Shown here: piece by piece, positions 15,321 through 23,836 of the stretch
Layout: each line of letters starts with the position of its first letter
How positions within the stretch are numbered: position 1 is the first letter of the stretch
Program-made: the position numbers and the translations under genes
Assembly (NCBI RefSeq): GCF_009755665.1
Contig: NZ_CP046622.1
Span: forward strand, 2,170,001-2,234,000
Source of the DNA: Variovorax paradoxus
GTDB taxonomy: Bacteria > Pseudomonadota > Gammaproteobacteria > Burkholderiales > Burkholderiaceae_C
Length of the DNA: 64,000 bases
Reading direction: 5' to 3'
The notes under the pieces: model-generated
What the model saw: the letters and a program-made list of their open reading frames with translations, nothing else
Database searches by the model: none
Told to the model about the DNA's origin: nothing

Positions 15321-15710
15321 ATGGCTCAACCTAACCAACCAATCGACAGGAGCGAATCCCACAGCCCCGGTCATCCCGCACCATCGCCAGCAGACCTGAA
15401 AAGGGCCGCCGACGAATTCACCGAAGGGCCGAACGTCGAAGCAAGCCCCTGGGAGCTCCAGGCCGCGCGGGGAGAAACACCGCTCGAAGGCCCGCGGGCG
15501 GAAAATGCCCTCGATTGGGACGAGTTCCTGGCGCGCTACGGCGAGTGGAAAGAGGCGACCGTTCGTTTCGAGGCCGCCGTTCGCGAGATGAAGGCGGGCT
15601 CAGAGCAAGCCCGCTTGCAGGCGCAGGAGATAGCGCGCGAGCTTGCGCGCCTGCACCATGCGTTCATGGAGTCCTCGCAGCCTTACTTCCAGGCGTCGAA
15701 GGTCGATTGA
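15321..15710 (+). CDS. Hypothetical protein, 129 aa, with C-terminal coiled helix
   Basis: Family not recognised. The first 60 residues are polar and probably disordered (RSESHSPGHPAPSPADLKRA). From about residue 70 a long charged helix runs to the end (YGEWKEATVRFEAAVREMKA, GSEQARLQAQEIARELARLH), suggesting a coiled coil. There is no signal peptide. CAGGAGAATTGC precedes the ATG at 15321. Codon use is like the core genome, so the accessory region ends before this gene. Confidence 0.65.
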   Translation: MAQPNQPIDRSESHSPGHPAPSPADLKRAADEFTEGPNVEASPWELQAARGETPLEGPRAENALDWDEFLARYGEWKEATVRFEAAVREMKAGSEQARLQAQEIARELARLHHAFMESSQPYFQASKVD

Positions 15711-15779
15711 GGAGGAGGACGCTCCCCGCCGCCACCGCATGGTTCGGCGGGGATGCGCTCAACGTTCCCTCTGGCTCTC

Positions 15780-16118
15780 TTACAGACCGTAGTACTTGTC
15801 CACCGTGCCGCTGTACGTATCGTCGTAGTCAGGCACGCGGTCGCTCGCATACTTGGGCGCGCCTTCGAGCTGCGCCTTGTCCAGCGGCACCACATAGCCG
15901 TCCTGCGAAAGGTCGTACTTCAGCATGGGCCAGGGAATCGGATAGCGGTCGGTGCCCATGCCCAGGAAGCCGCCGAACTCCATCACGGCGTAGCGGACCT
16001 GGCCCGAAACCTTGTCGATCATGAGGTCGTCGATGGTGCCGAGTTTGTCGCCCGCCGCGTTGTACACGGTGGTCCCCTCGACACGCTCTGAAGAAATAAC
16101 CGGATTGGAACTTGTCAT
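15780..16118 (-). CDS. PRC-barrel domain protein
   Basis: A 112-residue cytoplasmic protein made almost entirely of one PRC-barrel: RVEGTTVYNAAGDKLGTIDD, LMIDKVSGQVRYAVMEFGGF and LPIPW-like GTDRYPIPWPMLKYD. It ends with DDTYSGTVDKYYGL. PRC-barrel proteins of this type are common in soil proteobacteria and often stress-induced, but their ligand is unknown. The ATG at 16118 is chosen; the longer open frame upstream reads into the MerR gene and is rejected. Confidence 0.88.
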   Translation of the reverse strand: MTSSNPVISSERVEGTTVYNAAGDKLGTIDDLMIDKVSGQVRYAVMEFGGFLGMGTDRYPIPWPMLKYDLSQDGYVVPLDKAQLEGAPKYASDRVPDYDDTYSGTVDKYYGL

Positions 16119-16204
16119 GGAAGGATGTCTCCGGCCGGCATTTCTGGGGATGACGGCGTTCAATGTTGCAAAGCCCAGAGCTGCAACTCTCCGCGTTCGA
16201 AAAT

Positions 16205-16651
16205 TCAGCCACATCGGTCGAGAGACCGTCGTGTTGTAGGCGCCTTTCGGCCGCCTGCGCGTGTTGCAGCCCGCAAGATGCGCTGGAAGGTCGGGCATTC
16301 CATGTGACTGGGCGCGGGGCAGGCGGTGGCATGGCGCAGGCCGTCGCGCATGGCAGTGAGCTTGCGAATAGTCTTGTCGAGCTCGTCGGCCTTGGCCGCG
16401 AGCACTTGCCGGTCGATGCGCGGCACTCCCCCGGGCGCGAACATGTGGCCGATCTCTTCGAGCGAAAAGCCCGCGGAACGGCCCACTGCGATGAGCGCCA
16501 GCCGCTCGAGCACGTCTGCGTCGAACAAGCGGCGCAGGCCGCGCCGGCCGGTGGAGGCGATGAGCCCCTTCTCTTCGTAGAAGCGCAGCGTCGATGCGGG
16601 AACGCCCGATTGCTGCGCCACTTCGGCAATGTCCAGATGAATTGCTGCCAT
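16205..16651 (-). CDS. MerR-family transcriptional regulator
   Basis: A 148-residue regulator. The N-terminal MerR winged helix is clear (DIAEVAQQSGVPASTLRFYE, EKGLI), followed by the second helical motif DVLERLALIAVGRSAGFSLE and a dimerisation helix. The C-terminal region has ACPAPSHMECPTF, a Cys pair eight residues apart. It lacks the four-Cys cluster of SoxR. It is divergent from the methyltransferase gene with an 18-bp palindrome in the 78-bp gap, so it probably controls both itself and that gene. The inducer is unknown; the Cys pair may sense metal or redox change. Confidence 0.9.
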   Translation of the reverse strand: MAAIHLDIAEVAQQSGVPASTLRFYEEKGLIASTGRRGLRRLFDADVLERLALIAVGRSAGFSLEEIGHMFAPGGVPRIDRQVLAAKADELDKTIRKLTAMRDGLRHATACPAPSHMECPTFQRILRAATRAGGRKAPTTRRSLDRCG

Positions 16652-16661
16652 TACCTCTTGA

Positions 16662-16679
16662 CCTCAAGTCGACTTGAAG
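16662..16679. promoter_or_regulatory. MerR/SoxR-box-like operator
   Basis: CCTCAAGTCGACTTGAAG contains a perfect 14-bp palindrome (TCAAGTCGACTTGA) and closely resembles the SoxR box CCTCAAGTTAACTTGAGG. A TTGACC at 16658-16663 overlaps its left edge as a possible -35 box, with a weak -10 about 20 bp later before the methyltransferase gene. The long spacer with the operator between the boxes is the usual MerR-family promoter layout. Confidence 0.7.
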
Positions 16680-16729
16680 TTGCACAGTCTAGCTTCCGCC
16701 TCTTGGGGCATGCAAGGAAAACGACGACC

Positions 16730-17620
16730 ATGAATATCAAACAGCACACCGCGGAAGGCCACGAACAGGCCGCGCTCTGGAACGGCCGCGCAGGGCGCGC
16801 CTGGGTCGATGCTCAGGCCTCGCTCGACCGGTTGTTCGCGCCGTTTGAAAACCTGCTGGTGAGCGAGGCACGCACTGCGGCTGCGCGCCGGGTGCTCGAC
16901 GTGGGCTGCGGAACGGGTGCGACCACGCTGGCCATCGCACGGACGCTCGGCGGGGAGGGCGCCTGCACCGGCGCCGACATTTCCGAGCCGATGATTGCCG
17001 CAGCGCGCGCACGCGCCGAGCGGGAGGGCGCCTCCGCAAGCTTCATTTGCGGCGATGTGCAGAGATACCCTTTCGAGTCGGCAAGCTTCGACATGATCGT
17101 GTCGCGTTTCGGCGTGATGTTCTTCGACAGCCCGGTGCAGGCCTTTGCAAACCTGCGGCACGCCGCCAACGATGGCGCGGCGCTTCGGGCAATTGCGTGG
17201 CGCAGCGCTGCAGAAAACCCGTTCATGACCACTGCCGAGCAGGCTGCGGCGCCTCTGCTGCCAAATCTGCCAGTCCGCAAGCCAGGCGCGGCGGGGCAGT
17301 TTGCTTTTGCAGATCGGGATCGGGTCGCTTCGATCCTCGAAGAGAGCGGCTGGGGCGGCATCGACATTCGTGCGATCGACGTGGAGTGCACTTTTTCAGA
17401 AAGCGATCTGCTGGGCTATCTCACCCGGCTCGGCCCCGTCGGCCTGGCTCTCCAGGACGAGGCTGACGAGCGCAGGCGCGCGGAGGTCGTCGAAACCGTT
17501 CGCGCCGCGTTCGAGCCGTATGTATACGGCGCCGGGGCTCGCTTCACCGCCGCCTGCTGGATGATCGCCGCTCAGGCGCTTTCGGTGCCGGCCGAGCCGA
17601 AGGGAGCCACCCATGCCTGA
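16730..17620 (+). CDS. Class I SAM-dependent methyltransferase
   Basis: A 296-residue cytoplasmic protein with a Rossmann methyltransferase core. Motif I is RRVLDVGCGTGATTLAIA at about residues 58-75, the acidic loop is GADISEPMIAAARARAE, motif II is SFICGDVQRYPFE and the later motif is FDMIVSRFGVMFFDSPVQAF. It resembles UbiE/Methyltransf_11 enzymes. The acceptor is unknown. The gene is divergent from the MerR regulator and overlaps the DUF2938 gene by 8 bp, which implies translational coupling. The ATG at 16730 follows a weak AAGGAAAACGACGACC site. Confidence 0.88.
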   Translation: MNIKQHTAEGHEQAALWNGRAGRAWVDAQASLDRLFAPFENLLVSEARTAAARRVLDVGCGTGATTLAIARTLGGEGACTGADISEPMIAAARARAEREGASASFICGDVQRYPFESASFDMIVSRFGVMFFDSPVQAFANLRHAANDGAALRAIAWRSAAENPFMTTAEQAAAPLLPNLPVRKPGAAGQFAFADRDRVASILEESGWGGIDIRAIDVECTFSESDLLGYLTRLGPVGLALQDEADERRRAEVVETVRAAFEPYVYGAGARFTAACWMIAAQALSVPAEPKGATHA

Positions 17621-18164
17621 GGCCGTGAGTTACGTGGTGTGCGCCGTGCTGATTGGCTCCGGCGCAACGGCGGTGATGGACATCTGGGCGGTCGTGCGCA
17701 AGCGGCTGCTGGGCGCTCCCTCGCTCGACTACGCCCTGGTCGGCCGCTGATTCGTCTATCTGGGGCGTGGGCGCTTTCGACACCATCCGATTGCTGCCTC
17801 GCCGCCGGTGAAGGGCGAGCGGCTGATCGGCTGGATTGCTCACTACCTGACCGGAATTTTGTTTGCGGGCGTGCTGCTCGCGTTGTGGGGACTTGGCTGG
17901 GTTTTTCAGCCGTCGCTCGGCCCTGCATTGATTGTCGGAATCGGCAGCGTGGTGGCCCCGTTCTTCTTGATGCAGCCGGGCATGGGCGCGGGCATTGCGG
18001 CCAGCCGCACGCCGCGCCCGGCCGCGGCGCGCTTGCAGAGCCTGGTGACGCACGGGGTATTCGGCCTTGGGCTTTATGGCGCCGGCTGGGTTGCGAAGTG
18101 GGTGCTGATTGCGAGCACGTCGGTGCTATTCAACCCAGCAGTCGCGGCACCAGTTGCACCGTAA
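17613..18164 (+). pseudogene. DUF2938 membrane protein interrupted by an in-frame TGA
   Basis: From the ATG at 17613 the frame reads AVLIGSGATAVMDIWAVVRK, then LDYALVGR, then TGA (17748-17750). It continues in the same frame with GRGRFRHHPIAASPPVKGER, GWIAHYLTGILFAGVLLALW and MQPGMGAGIAASRTPRPAAA, and stops at 18164. These are consecutive parts of a DUF2938 protein, whose members usually have a Trp after the LVGR motif, so TGG appears to have become TGA. There is no frameshift. A GTG at 17808 could start a truncated product. Membrane segments are intact on both sides. The stop overlaps the convergent oxidase gene. Confidence 0.8.
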
Positions 18165-20658
18165 GTGCACCGATGATTCCCTGCGCGGTCACGCAGTGCC
18201 ACATGAGCCCGGTGTTGTCGATGGTCGCGCGGGCCGCGGGCTGCAGCCGGCCCGTCCAGGAGCGCACCAGCACGTAGCCGCCCATCAGCATCAGCACGGC
18301 GATGTGAAAGGCCTGGTAGCCCAGCAGCATGCCGACCGATGCGCTCCAGCCTTCCGCACGCGGGTCGAGCGATTCCAGCAAATGCCCGCCGATGTCGAGC
18401 GCGGCTGAGGCAGCCGCGCCGGCCATGGCCAGCGCCACGAGCACGCGCAGCCAGCGCTGGCCGCGCGCATGCGAGGTGCGGACCATGCGCGTGGCAGCCA
18501 GCATGGCGCCCGAACTGGCCGCGAGCAGCAAGGCCGCGGCCAGCGGCCAGCGCATGGCCGGCAGCGCGGCACCGGGCGGCGGGCACACGTCGCTCGCCAT
18601 TGCCAGGTGCACGTGGGTGTAGAGCAGCGAGACGAAGATCGTCATGTCCACCGCAATCAGCACGATCATCGCCCACCATGAATGCGATGTGCTGCCGTGC
18701 GCGCCCACCGGCAGATGCACGCCGTGGCCCACGTCCACGGTTGCAACCGGCGGCGGCTGATCCGAATCCCACAACCAGCGCAGGATGAACGCTACAGCGA
18801 GTACGCCGCATGCAAACGCCGGCAGCGGCTGCGAAACCGTCAATAGAAGAAAGAAGCCCGCCGTGCCCGCGGCCGCTCCCAGCGGCCACCAGCTGTCGGT
18901 GGGCAGGCGCAGCAGGTGCAGCGGCCGTGCGTCGCGCAGGCTGGTCATCAGCGTTTCCCGGCCGCCGAACACAGTGCCGGGCAGCCAGTGGTGGCCGGCC
19001 TCGACTTCTCGCGGCAGCGCGGGGTTCTTCCACAGCGGGTAGGCCGAATCGACCTGCGGGATGCTGCGCGCGCCGTATTCCCGCGGCGGCAGCCATTCGA
19101 GCGTGCCCGCGCCCCATGGATTGCCGTGGTCGGTGGAGGGCCGCCGCAGCGTGCGGAACGCATCGATGAAAAAGATCAGCAACCCGGCGGCCAGGATGTA
19201 GGCACCCACGGTCGACAGCATGTTGAGCGCGTTCCAGCCCAAGCTGCCGTCATAGGTGTACACGCGCCGCGGCATGCCGAGCATGCCCGCGATGTGCATT
19301 GGAAAGAACGCCAGGTTGAAACCGCCGAACATCAGCCCGAACACCCAGCGGCCCCAGCGCTCCGACAGGCAATGGCCGTTGAAGAGCGGTGCCCAGTAGT
19401 AGAACCCCGCAAACACCGGAAACACCATGCCACCGATCAGCACGTAATGCAGGTGTGCAACGACGAAGTAGCTGTCGTGCGCCTGCCAGTCGAAGGGCAG
19501 CACCGCCACCATCACCCCGGTCAGGCCGCCCAGCACGAAGATGAAATGAAAGCCGAGCAGGAACAGCGTGGGCGCGTTCAGCGCCACGCGGCCGCGCCAG
19601 AAGGTGGCGATCCATGCGAACACCTGCACGCCGCTCGGTATGGCGACGATGAAGCTCGCTGCCGACACGATCAGCAGCGAGAGGTTGCCCAGCCCCGCGG
19701 TGAACATGTGGTGCGCCCACAGTGCAAAGCTCACCACGCCCACGCCGATGAGAGCCAGCACCACCGCGCGGTGGCCCACCAGCGGCGTGCCCGCAAGCGT
19801 GGCCACCATCATCGAGACCATGCCCGCCGCCGGCAGGAAGATGATGTAGACCTCCGGGTGGCCGAAGAACCAGAACAGGTGCTGCCACAGCAGCGGATCG
19901 CCGCCGCGCGCGGGAATGAAAAAGGGCCAGTCGAAAGCGCGCTCCAGCTCCAGCAGCATGGTGGCGGCAATCACGGCCGGAAACGCGATGACGATCATCA
20001 GCGCGCTCACCAGCATGGCCCAGGCAAAGATGGGCATGCGCATCAGCTTCATGCCCGGCGCGCGCGTGAACAGAATGCCCACGATCAATTCGATGGCGCC
20101 TGCAATGGCCGAGATCTCGATGAAACCGATGCCCAACAGCCACCAGTCGGCGCCGCGCCCGGGAGAAAACTCCTTGCCGGTGAGCGGCGGATACATGAAC
20201 CAGCCGCCGTCCGGAGACTCGCCGAAAAAAATGGTGCAGAAGAAGGCCAGGCCGCCGATGAAGTAGGCCCAGAACGCATAGGCGGAGAGCAGCGGAAACG
20301 GCAGGTCGCGCGCACCGAGCATGCCGGGTAGCAAATAGATGGCCACGGCCTCGACGATGGGAACCGCAAACAGGAACATCATCACGGTGCCGTGCATCGT
20401 GAAGAGCTGGTTGTAGGTGTTGGCGTCGATCAGGCTGTTGCCGGGCACTGCCAGCTGCGTACGCATCAGGAGCGCCAGGATGCCGGCCAGCACAAAGAAC
20501 AGCATGGCCGCGGCAATGTAGAACACGCCGATGCGCGTGTTGTTGACCGCCGAGAGCTGCCGCCAGCCAGTGGGCGGCTTCCAGGCACGCTCCAGCGCCT
20601 CGCGCTCCCTCTCGGGGCGAGGCGGCAGGTTTGCAACGTCGTTCGCAGCGTGGGTCAT
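18130..20658 (-). CDS. Cytochrome c oxidase subunit I/III fusion (caa3-type)
   Basis: An 842-residue inner-membrane protein. The N-terminal two thirds is subunit I: the low-spin heme His is in FTMHGTVMMFLFAVP, the CuB His-Tyr pair in GHPEVYIIFLPAAGM, the CuB His-His pair in WAHHMFTAG, and the heme His residues in VVAHLHYVLIGG. The last roughly 200 residues are subunit III-like helices (SWWAMIVLIAVDMTIFVSLL; MLLGYQAFHIAVLMLMGGYV). It reduces oxygen to water and pumps protons. The start overlaps the subunit II stop by 4 bp, so the two are coupled. No assembly genes are nearby. Confidence 0.93.
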   Translation of the reverse strand: MTHAANDVANLPPRPEREREALERAWKPPTGWRQLSAVNNTRIGVFYIAAAMLFFVLAGILALLMRTQLAVPGNSLIDANTYNQLFTMHGTVMMFLFAVPIVEAVAIYLLPGMLGARDLPFPLLSAYAFWAYFIGGLAFFCTIFFGESPDGGWFMYPPLTGKEFSPGRGADWWLLGIGFIEISAIAGAIELIVGILFTRAPGMKLMRMPIFAWAMLVSALMIVIAFPAVIAATMLLELERAFDWPFFIPARGGDPLLWQHLFWFFGHPEVYIIFLPAAGMVSMMVATLAGTPLVGHRAVVLALIGVGVVSFALWAHHMFTAGLGNLSLLIVSAASFIVAIPSGVQVFAWIATFWRGRVALNAPTLFLLGFHFIFVLGGLTGVMVAVLPFDWQAHDSYFVVAHLHYVLIGGMVFPVFAGFYYWAPLFNGHCLSERWGRWVFGLMFGGFNLAFFPMHIAGMLGMPRRVYTYDGSLGWNALNMLSTVGAYILAAGLLIFFIDAFRTLRRPSTDHGNPWGAGTLEWLPPREYGARSIPQVDSAYPLWKNPALPREVEAGHHWLPGTVFGGRETLMTSLRDARPLHLLRLPTDSWWPLGAAAGTAGFFLLLTVSQPLPAFACGVLAVAFILRWLWDSDQPPPVATVDVGHGVHLPVGAHGSTSHSWWAMIVLIAVDMTIFVSLLYTHVHLAMASDVCPPPGAALPAMRWPLAAALLLAASSGAMLAATRMVRTSHARGQRWLRVLVALAMAGAAASAALDIGGHLLESLDPRAEGWSASVGMLLGYQAFHIAVLMLMGGYVLVRSWTGRLQPAARATIDNTGLMWHCVTAQGIIGALTVQLVPRLLG

Positions 20659-21605
20659 TTCAGTTGCGCGAGCCAGGCCGCGATCAGTTGAAGGTCGGCC
20701 TCGCCGATGCGCTCGGCGGACGAAGGCATGCGTGCACCCGGCTTGAGCTGCTGCGTGTGGGCAACCCACGCGGCCAGTTGGGCGGGTTCATTGGGCACGG
20801 TGCCGGCGCCCAGGTGCAGCCGGCTGCCCACGTGGGTGAGGTCGGGGCCGAGGCGGCTTTCTTCGCTCACGCCGCGCACGGTGTGGCAGGCGTTGCAGCG
20901 GTGCGCAAGAAAGGCTTCGCGGCCACGCTCGACGTCGCGCGGCAACGCGGGTGAGGTGGCCGCGGTGGCCGCCGGCTTTGCCTGTGCCGCAAGCCAGGCG
21001 TCGAAGGCCTCGGGTTCCTCAGCCACCACATGCAGAGCCATGCGCGCGTGCTGCTCGCCGCAGTATTCGGCGCACTGGCCGCGCCAAGTGCCGGGCCGGT
21101 CCGCCTGCAGCTGCAGGTGTTGCACGCGGCCCGGCAGCATGTCCATCTTGCCGCCGAGCGAAGGCACCCAGAAGCTGTGGATCACGTCGGCGCTGCCAAG
21201 CCCGAAGTAGACGGGCCGCCCGACGGGAATGCGGATTTCGTTCGCGGTGACCACCTCGGCGCCGGTGGCGGGGTCGCGGTAGCGCACCTCCCACCACCAC
21301 ATGTGGCCCGTCACGCCGACGATCAGCGCGTCGGGCGGCGGAATGGGGCGCCATGGCGGCCGGTGCCATTCGCTGTAGAAGAAAAGCGCGACCAGCACCA
21401 CCGTCGGAAACACCAGGCCGCCGCCAATGAGCCACCAGCGCGGGTTCACGGTGCCGTTGCGGCGGCGCATTGCCAGCACCAGCAGCAGCATGACCCCGGC
21501 AAAGATGAGCGTGCCGCCGACCGCAAGCACAGTGCTCACCTCGAGCAGCGTATGGGCGACCGGCCCTGCGGCCCGGAGTGCGGATTGCGGCGGGCCTTCG
21601 CTCAT
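20655..21605 (-). CDS. coxB: Cytochrome c oxidase subunit II with C-terminal cytochrome c domain
   Basis: A 316-residue membrane-anchored protein. Two transmembrane helices near the N-terminus (TLIFAGVMLLLVLAMRRRNG; LIGGGLVFPTVVLVALFFYS) precede a cupredoxin domain whose CuA site is RGQCAEYCGEQHARM. A c-type heme domain follows, with CNACH in AHRCNACHTVRG and a Met ligand near GARMPSSAERI. The CuA-plus-heme arrangement defines a caa3-type oxidase. The ATG at 21605 overlaps the stop of the upstream cytochrome gene (ATGA), and the stop overlaps the subunit I start. Confidence 0.94.
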   Translation of the reverse strand: MSEGPPQSALRAAGPVAHTLLEVSTVLAVGGTLIFAGVMLLLVLAMRRRNGTVNPRWWLIGGGLVFPTVVLVALFFYSEWHRPPWRPIPPPDALIVGVTGHMWWWEVRYRDPATGAEVVTANEIRIPVGRPVYFGLGSADVIHSFWVPSLGGKMDMLPGRVQHLQLQADRPGTWRGQCAEYCGEQHARMALHVVAEEPEAFDAWLAAQAKPAATAATSPALPRDVERGREAFLAHRCNACHTVRGVSEESRLGPDLTHVGSRLHLGAGTVPNEPAQLAAWVAHTQQLKPGARMPSSAERIGEADLQLIAAWLAQLK

Positions 21606-21997
21606 TCGAGTGAGAGCAGGTAGGCCGCCATGGCGCGGGCATCGTCGGGTGAAACGCCCATGGCCGGCATGAGGGTGCCGGGCACCAGCGAGCCGGGCGC
21701 CACGATCCAGCGCTCGAGGTGCTCGGGCCCGTTCGGCACATGCCCCGCGATGTAGCTGCGGCGGCCGAACGCGGCCAGCGTGGGGCCCATGCGCCCGCGG
21801 GCCGCCTGCACGTCTGGAATGGCGTGGCAGCTGCCGCACTGGTATTGCGCGAGCAGTTGCCTTCCTCTTTCTACCTGCGCATGCGGCGCACGATCGAACG
21901 GAGGGGGGATGTCTTGCGGCATGCACCCGCCGAAGAGCAACGCCAGCGTCAGCACGGCGAACGGCAATACGGCGCGATACGGCAGGGCGGCCAACAT
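21602..21997 (-). CDS. Lipoprotein monoheme cytochrome c
   Basis: A 131-residue protein. The lipoprotein signal ends with the lipobox LFGGC at about residues 20-24, and one heme motif CGSCH sits in AQYQCGSCHAIPDVQA. The Met ligand is probably in LMPAMGVSPDDA. It is predicted to be anchored on the periplasmic side and to pass electrons to the caa3 oxidase, whose genes follow with a 4-bp overlap. The ATG at 21997 is used; the open frame continues upstream across the intergenic region but has no coding character. Confidence 0.88.
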   Translation of the reverse strand: MLAALPYRAVLPFAVLTLALLFGGCMPQDIPPPFDRAPHAQVERGRQLLAQYQCGSCHAIPDVQAARGRMGPTLAAFGRRSYIAGHVPNGPEHLERWIVAPGSLVPGTLMPAMGVSPDDARAMAAYLLSLE

Positions 21998-22075
21998 GCC
22001 GCAATTGTGCGGACGGGAACGCGGCTTGCGCCGACACGGCGGCGCCGGAGCGCGTCGGACAATGCCGCCAATTGA

Positions 22076-22948
22076 ATGTTGCCGATGGGTGCACCCAAGA
22101 CCGTTCTTCTTACCGTTGCCGCGCTGGGCCTTGCAGGCGCGGCGGCGGGCGCGCTGGTGGTTTACGGCGGCCTCTACAACGTGGCCGCCGCGGTGCAGCA
22201 CACGCAGCCCGTGTATTCGCTGCTGGAAACCGCCATGCACCAATCGGTGAAGCTGCGAGCCCGCAACATCGAAACACCGAAACTCGACAACGAGCGGATG
22301 GTGATGCGCGGCGCGGCATGCTTTCGCGACAAGTGCGTTCAGTGCCACGGCGCGCCCGGCGTGGCGCAGGGCGACATCGGAAAAAGCATGCAGCCGCTGC
22401 CCGGGCCGCTGGTGGACGCGCGGCACCACTGGGAGCCGCGCGAGCTGTACTGGCTCACCAAGCACGGCATCAAGATGAGCGGCATGCCGGCGTGGGAGTA
22501 CCGGTTGTCGGAGGAAGAGCTGTGGTCGGTGGTGGCGTTCCTGGCCCGGCTGCCCGACCTGACGCCGCAGCAATATGCCGAAGCCACGCGCGTCGAAGCG
22601 ACCGGCGTGCAGGGCGCGCCCACAGGGCCGGCATGCGGGGCCGCTCCGGACAGCGCAGCGGTTCGCTCGGGTGACGTCGACCGGGGCAAGCGGGCGCTTC
22701 ACCAGTACGCCTGCAGTGCCTGCCACACCATTCCGGGCGTCACGAGCTCGTCGCCGCACGTCGGTCCGCCGCTGGCGGGAATAGCAGGGCGCACCCTCAT
22801 TGCCGGAAAGCTCGCCAACACGCCCGACAACATGGTGCGCTGGCTGCGGCATACACGAGAGGTCGATCCGATGACGGCCATGCCGGAGCTGGGCGTGACC
22901 GAACAGGACGCGCGCGACATCGCCGCGTACCTTGCAACCGTGCGTTGA
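22076..22948 (+). CDS. Diheme cytochrome c
   Basis: A 290-residue exported protein, divergent from the oxidase genes. An N-terminal hydrophobic segment (TVLLTVAALGLAGAAAGALV) acts as signal or anchor. The first heme motif CVQCH is at about residue 87 (FRDKCVQCHGAPGV) and the second, CSACH, at about residue 214 (YACSACHTIPGV), each in its own cytochrome c fold with Met ligands (SGMPAWEYRL; TAMPELGVTE). The second domain is similar to the 21602-21997 lipoprotein cytochrome. It is likely an electron carrier to the oxidase. An ATG at 22085 is an alternative start. Confidence 0.88.
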   Translation: MLPMGAPKTVLLTVAALGLAGAAAGALVVYGGLYNVAAAVQHTQPVYSLLETAMHQSVKLRARNIETPKLDNERMVMRGAACFRDKCVQCHGAPGVAQGDIGKSMQPLPGPLVDARHHWEPRELYWLTKHGIKMSGMPAWEYRLSEEELWSVVAFLARLPDLTPQQYAEATRVEATGVQGAPTGPACGAAPDSAAVRSGDVDRGKRALHQYACSACHTIPGVTSSSPHVGPPLAGIAGRTLIAGKLANTPDNMVRWLRHTREVDPMTAMPELGVTEQDARDIAAYLATVR

Positions 22949-22963
22949 GGAGGATTGCCTGGG

Positions 22964-23227
22964 CTAGAACTTCGCGGCGGTGCGTTCGTCGTCGACCGTG
23001 GCGATGCGCAACCGCGCGCGCTCGTGCTTGATGACGAGCTCGGCGCATCGCTCCTGCATGGAGGCATCCGCCGGCGGTTGCTCCCTGCACTCCACCAGGA
23101 GCTGCGACTCGTCGAAGTCCAGCCCATGAAGAACCTCCTGGCCATGCGAATTGATGGCCAGGAGGTTTTCGGCGGACAACTGCGTGCGCAGGGTCTCGGA
23201 AATGGCGAGCGTTTGCACGGGCTTCAC
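22964..23227 (-). CDS. Hypothetical protein, 87 aa
   Basis: Family not recognised. A small soluble protein beginning MKPVQTLAISETLRTQLSAE, with HGLDFDESQLLVECREQPPA in the middle and a basic helical end. There is no signal peptide. It fills the gap between the diheme cytochrome and the CX10C protein and has core-like codon use, but no homologue comes to mind, so coding status is only probable. Confidence 0.5.
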   Translation of the reverse strand: MKPVQTLAISETLRTQLSAENLLAINSHGQEVLHGLDFDESQLLVECREQPPADASMQERCAELVIKHERARLRIATVDDERTAAKF

Positions 23228-23289
23228 CGCTTCACCGCTTCGTCGTCCCGGCGCAGGCGTGTGGAATGACTCCCGCCATCACGTGGCTG

Positions 23290-23721
23290 TCACTTCTTCA
23301 TGGCCTTGATTTCGGCCTTGCCCTTTTCCTGGTCGGCCTTGGCTTGCTTCACGCAAGCGTCCTTGGCGTCGCCCTTCTGGTCATCGCACTTTTCCTTGGC
23401 AACGGCGTAGGCTACTTCCACCTTGGCTTCGGCCACCTTGCGGGCATTGCCGTCGCCGGGCTTCTGCTTCTGGTCGAGTTCGGCCTTGGCGATTTTTTCC
23501 TTGCCCTTGGCTTGCTCCATGCAGACGTCCTTGGCGTTGTCCTTCATGGCGTCGCAGGCGGCCTTGTCGGCCTTGTAGTCGGCCGAGATCTTGTCGCGGG
23601 CCGCCTTGAGCTCGGCCATGGCAGGATCGGTGGCCGCCGATGGAGTGGTGTTCACTTGCGCATGCACCTGGACCATTCCGAGGCACGATGCCGCTGCGCA
23701 AATCATTAACAGCTTCTTCAT
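23290..23721 (-). CDS. Periplasmic Lys/Ala-rich protein with twin CX10C motifs
   Basis: A 143-residue exported protein with a signal peptide of about 21 residues (ending VQVHAQ). The mature chain is predicted to be long charged helices. It contains two similar segments, AACDAMKDNAKDVCMEQAKG and EKCDDQKGDAKDACVKQAKA, each with two Cys separated by ten residues and followed by a KEKIAKAELD / QEKGKAEIKA helix. This fits a disulphide-linked helical hairpin. Function unknown. A divergent paralogue lies at 23837-24262 with the same spacing. GGAGATCATC precedes the ATG at 23721. Confidence 0.8.
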   Translation of the reverse strand: MKKLLMICAAASCLGMVQVHAQVNTTPSAATDPAMAELKAARDKISADYKADKAACDAMKDNAKDVCMEQAKGKEKIAKAELDQKQKPGDGNARKVAEAKVEVAYAVAKEKCDDQKGDAKDACVKQAKADQEKGKAEIKAMKK

Positions 23722-23836
23722 GATGATCTCCTTGACGCCGGTGGTTGTTCTGCAAGGAAGGATTCGGCGTCTGAAGTCAATATAGAAGTCGCCCACGCGG
23801 CATCGGTAGGACGCGTCGCGAAGCCTCCGTAAGCAC

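Noticed and set aside
16205..16651. SoxR identity of the MerR regulator
   Set aside because: The operator resembles a SoxR box, but the protein lacks the CX2CXCX5C cluster.
18916..20331. A 471-codon open frame antisense to the oxidase subunit I gene
   Set aside because: Shadow of a strongly conserved gene; His/Gln/Arg-rich with no recognisable fold.
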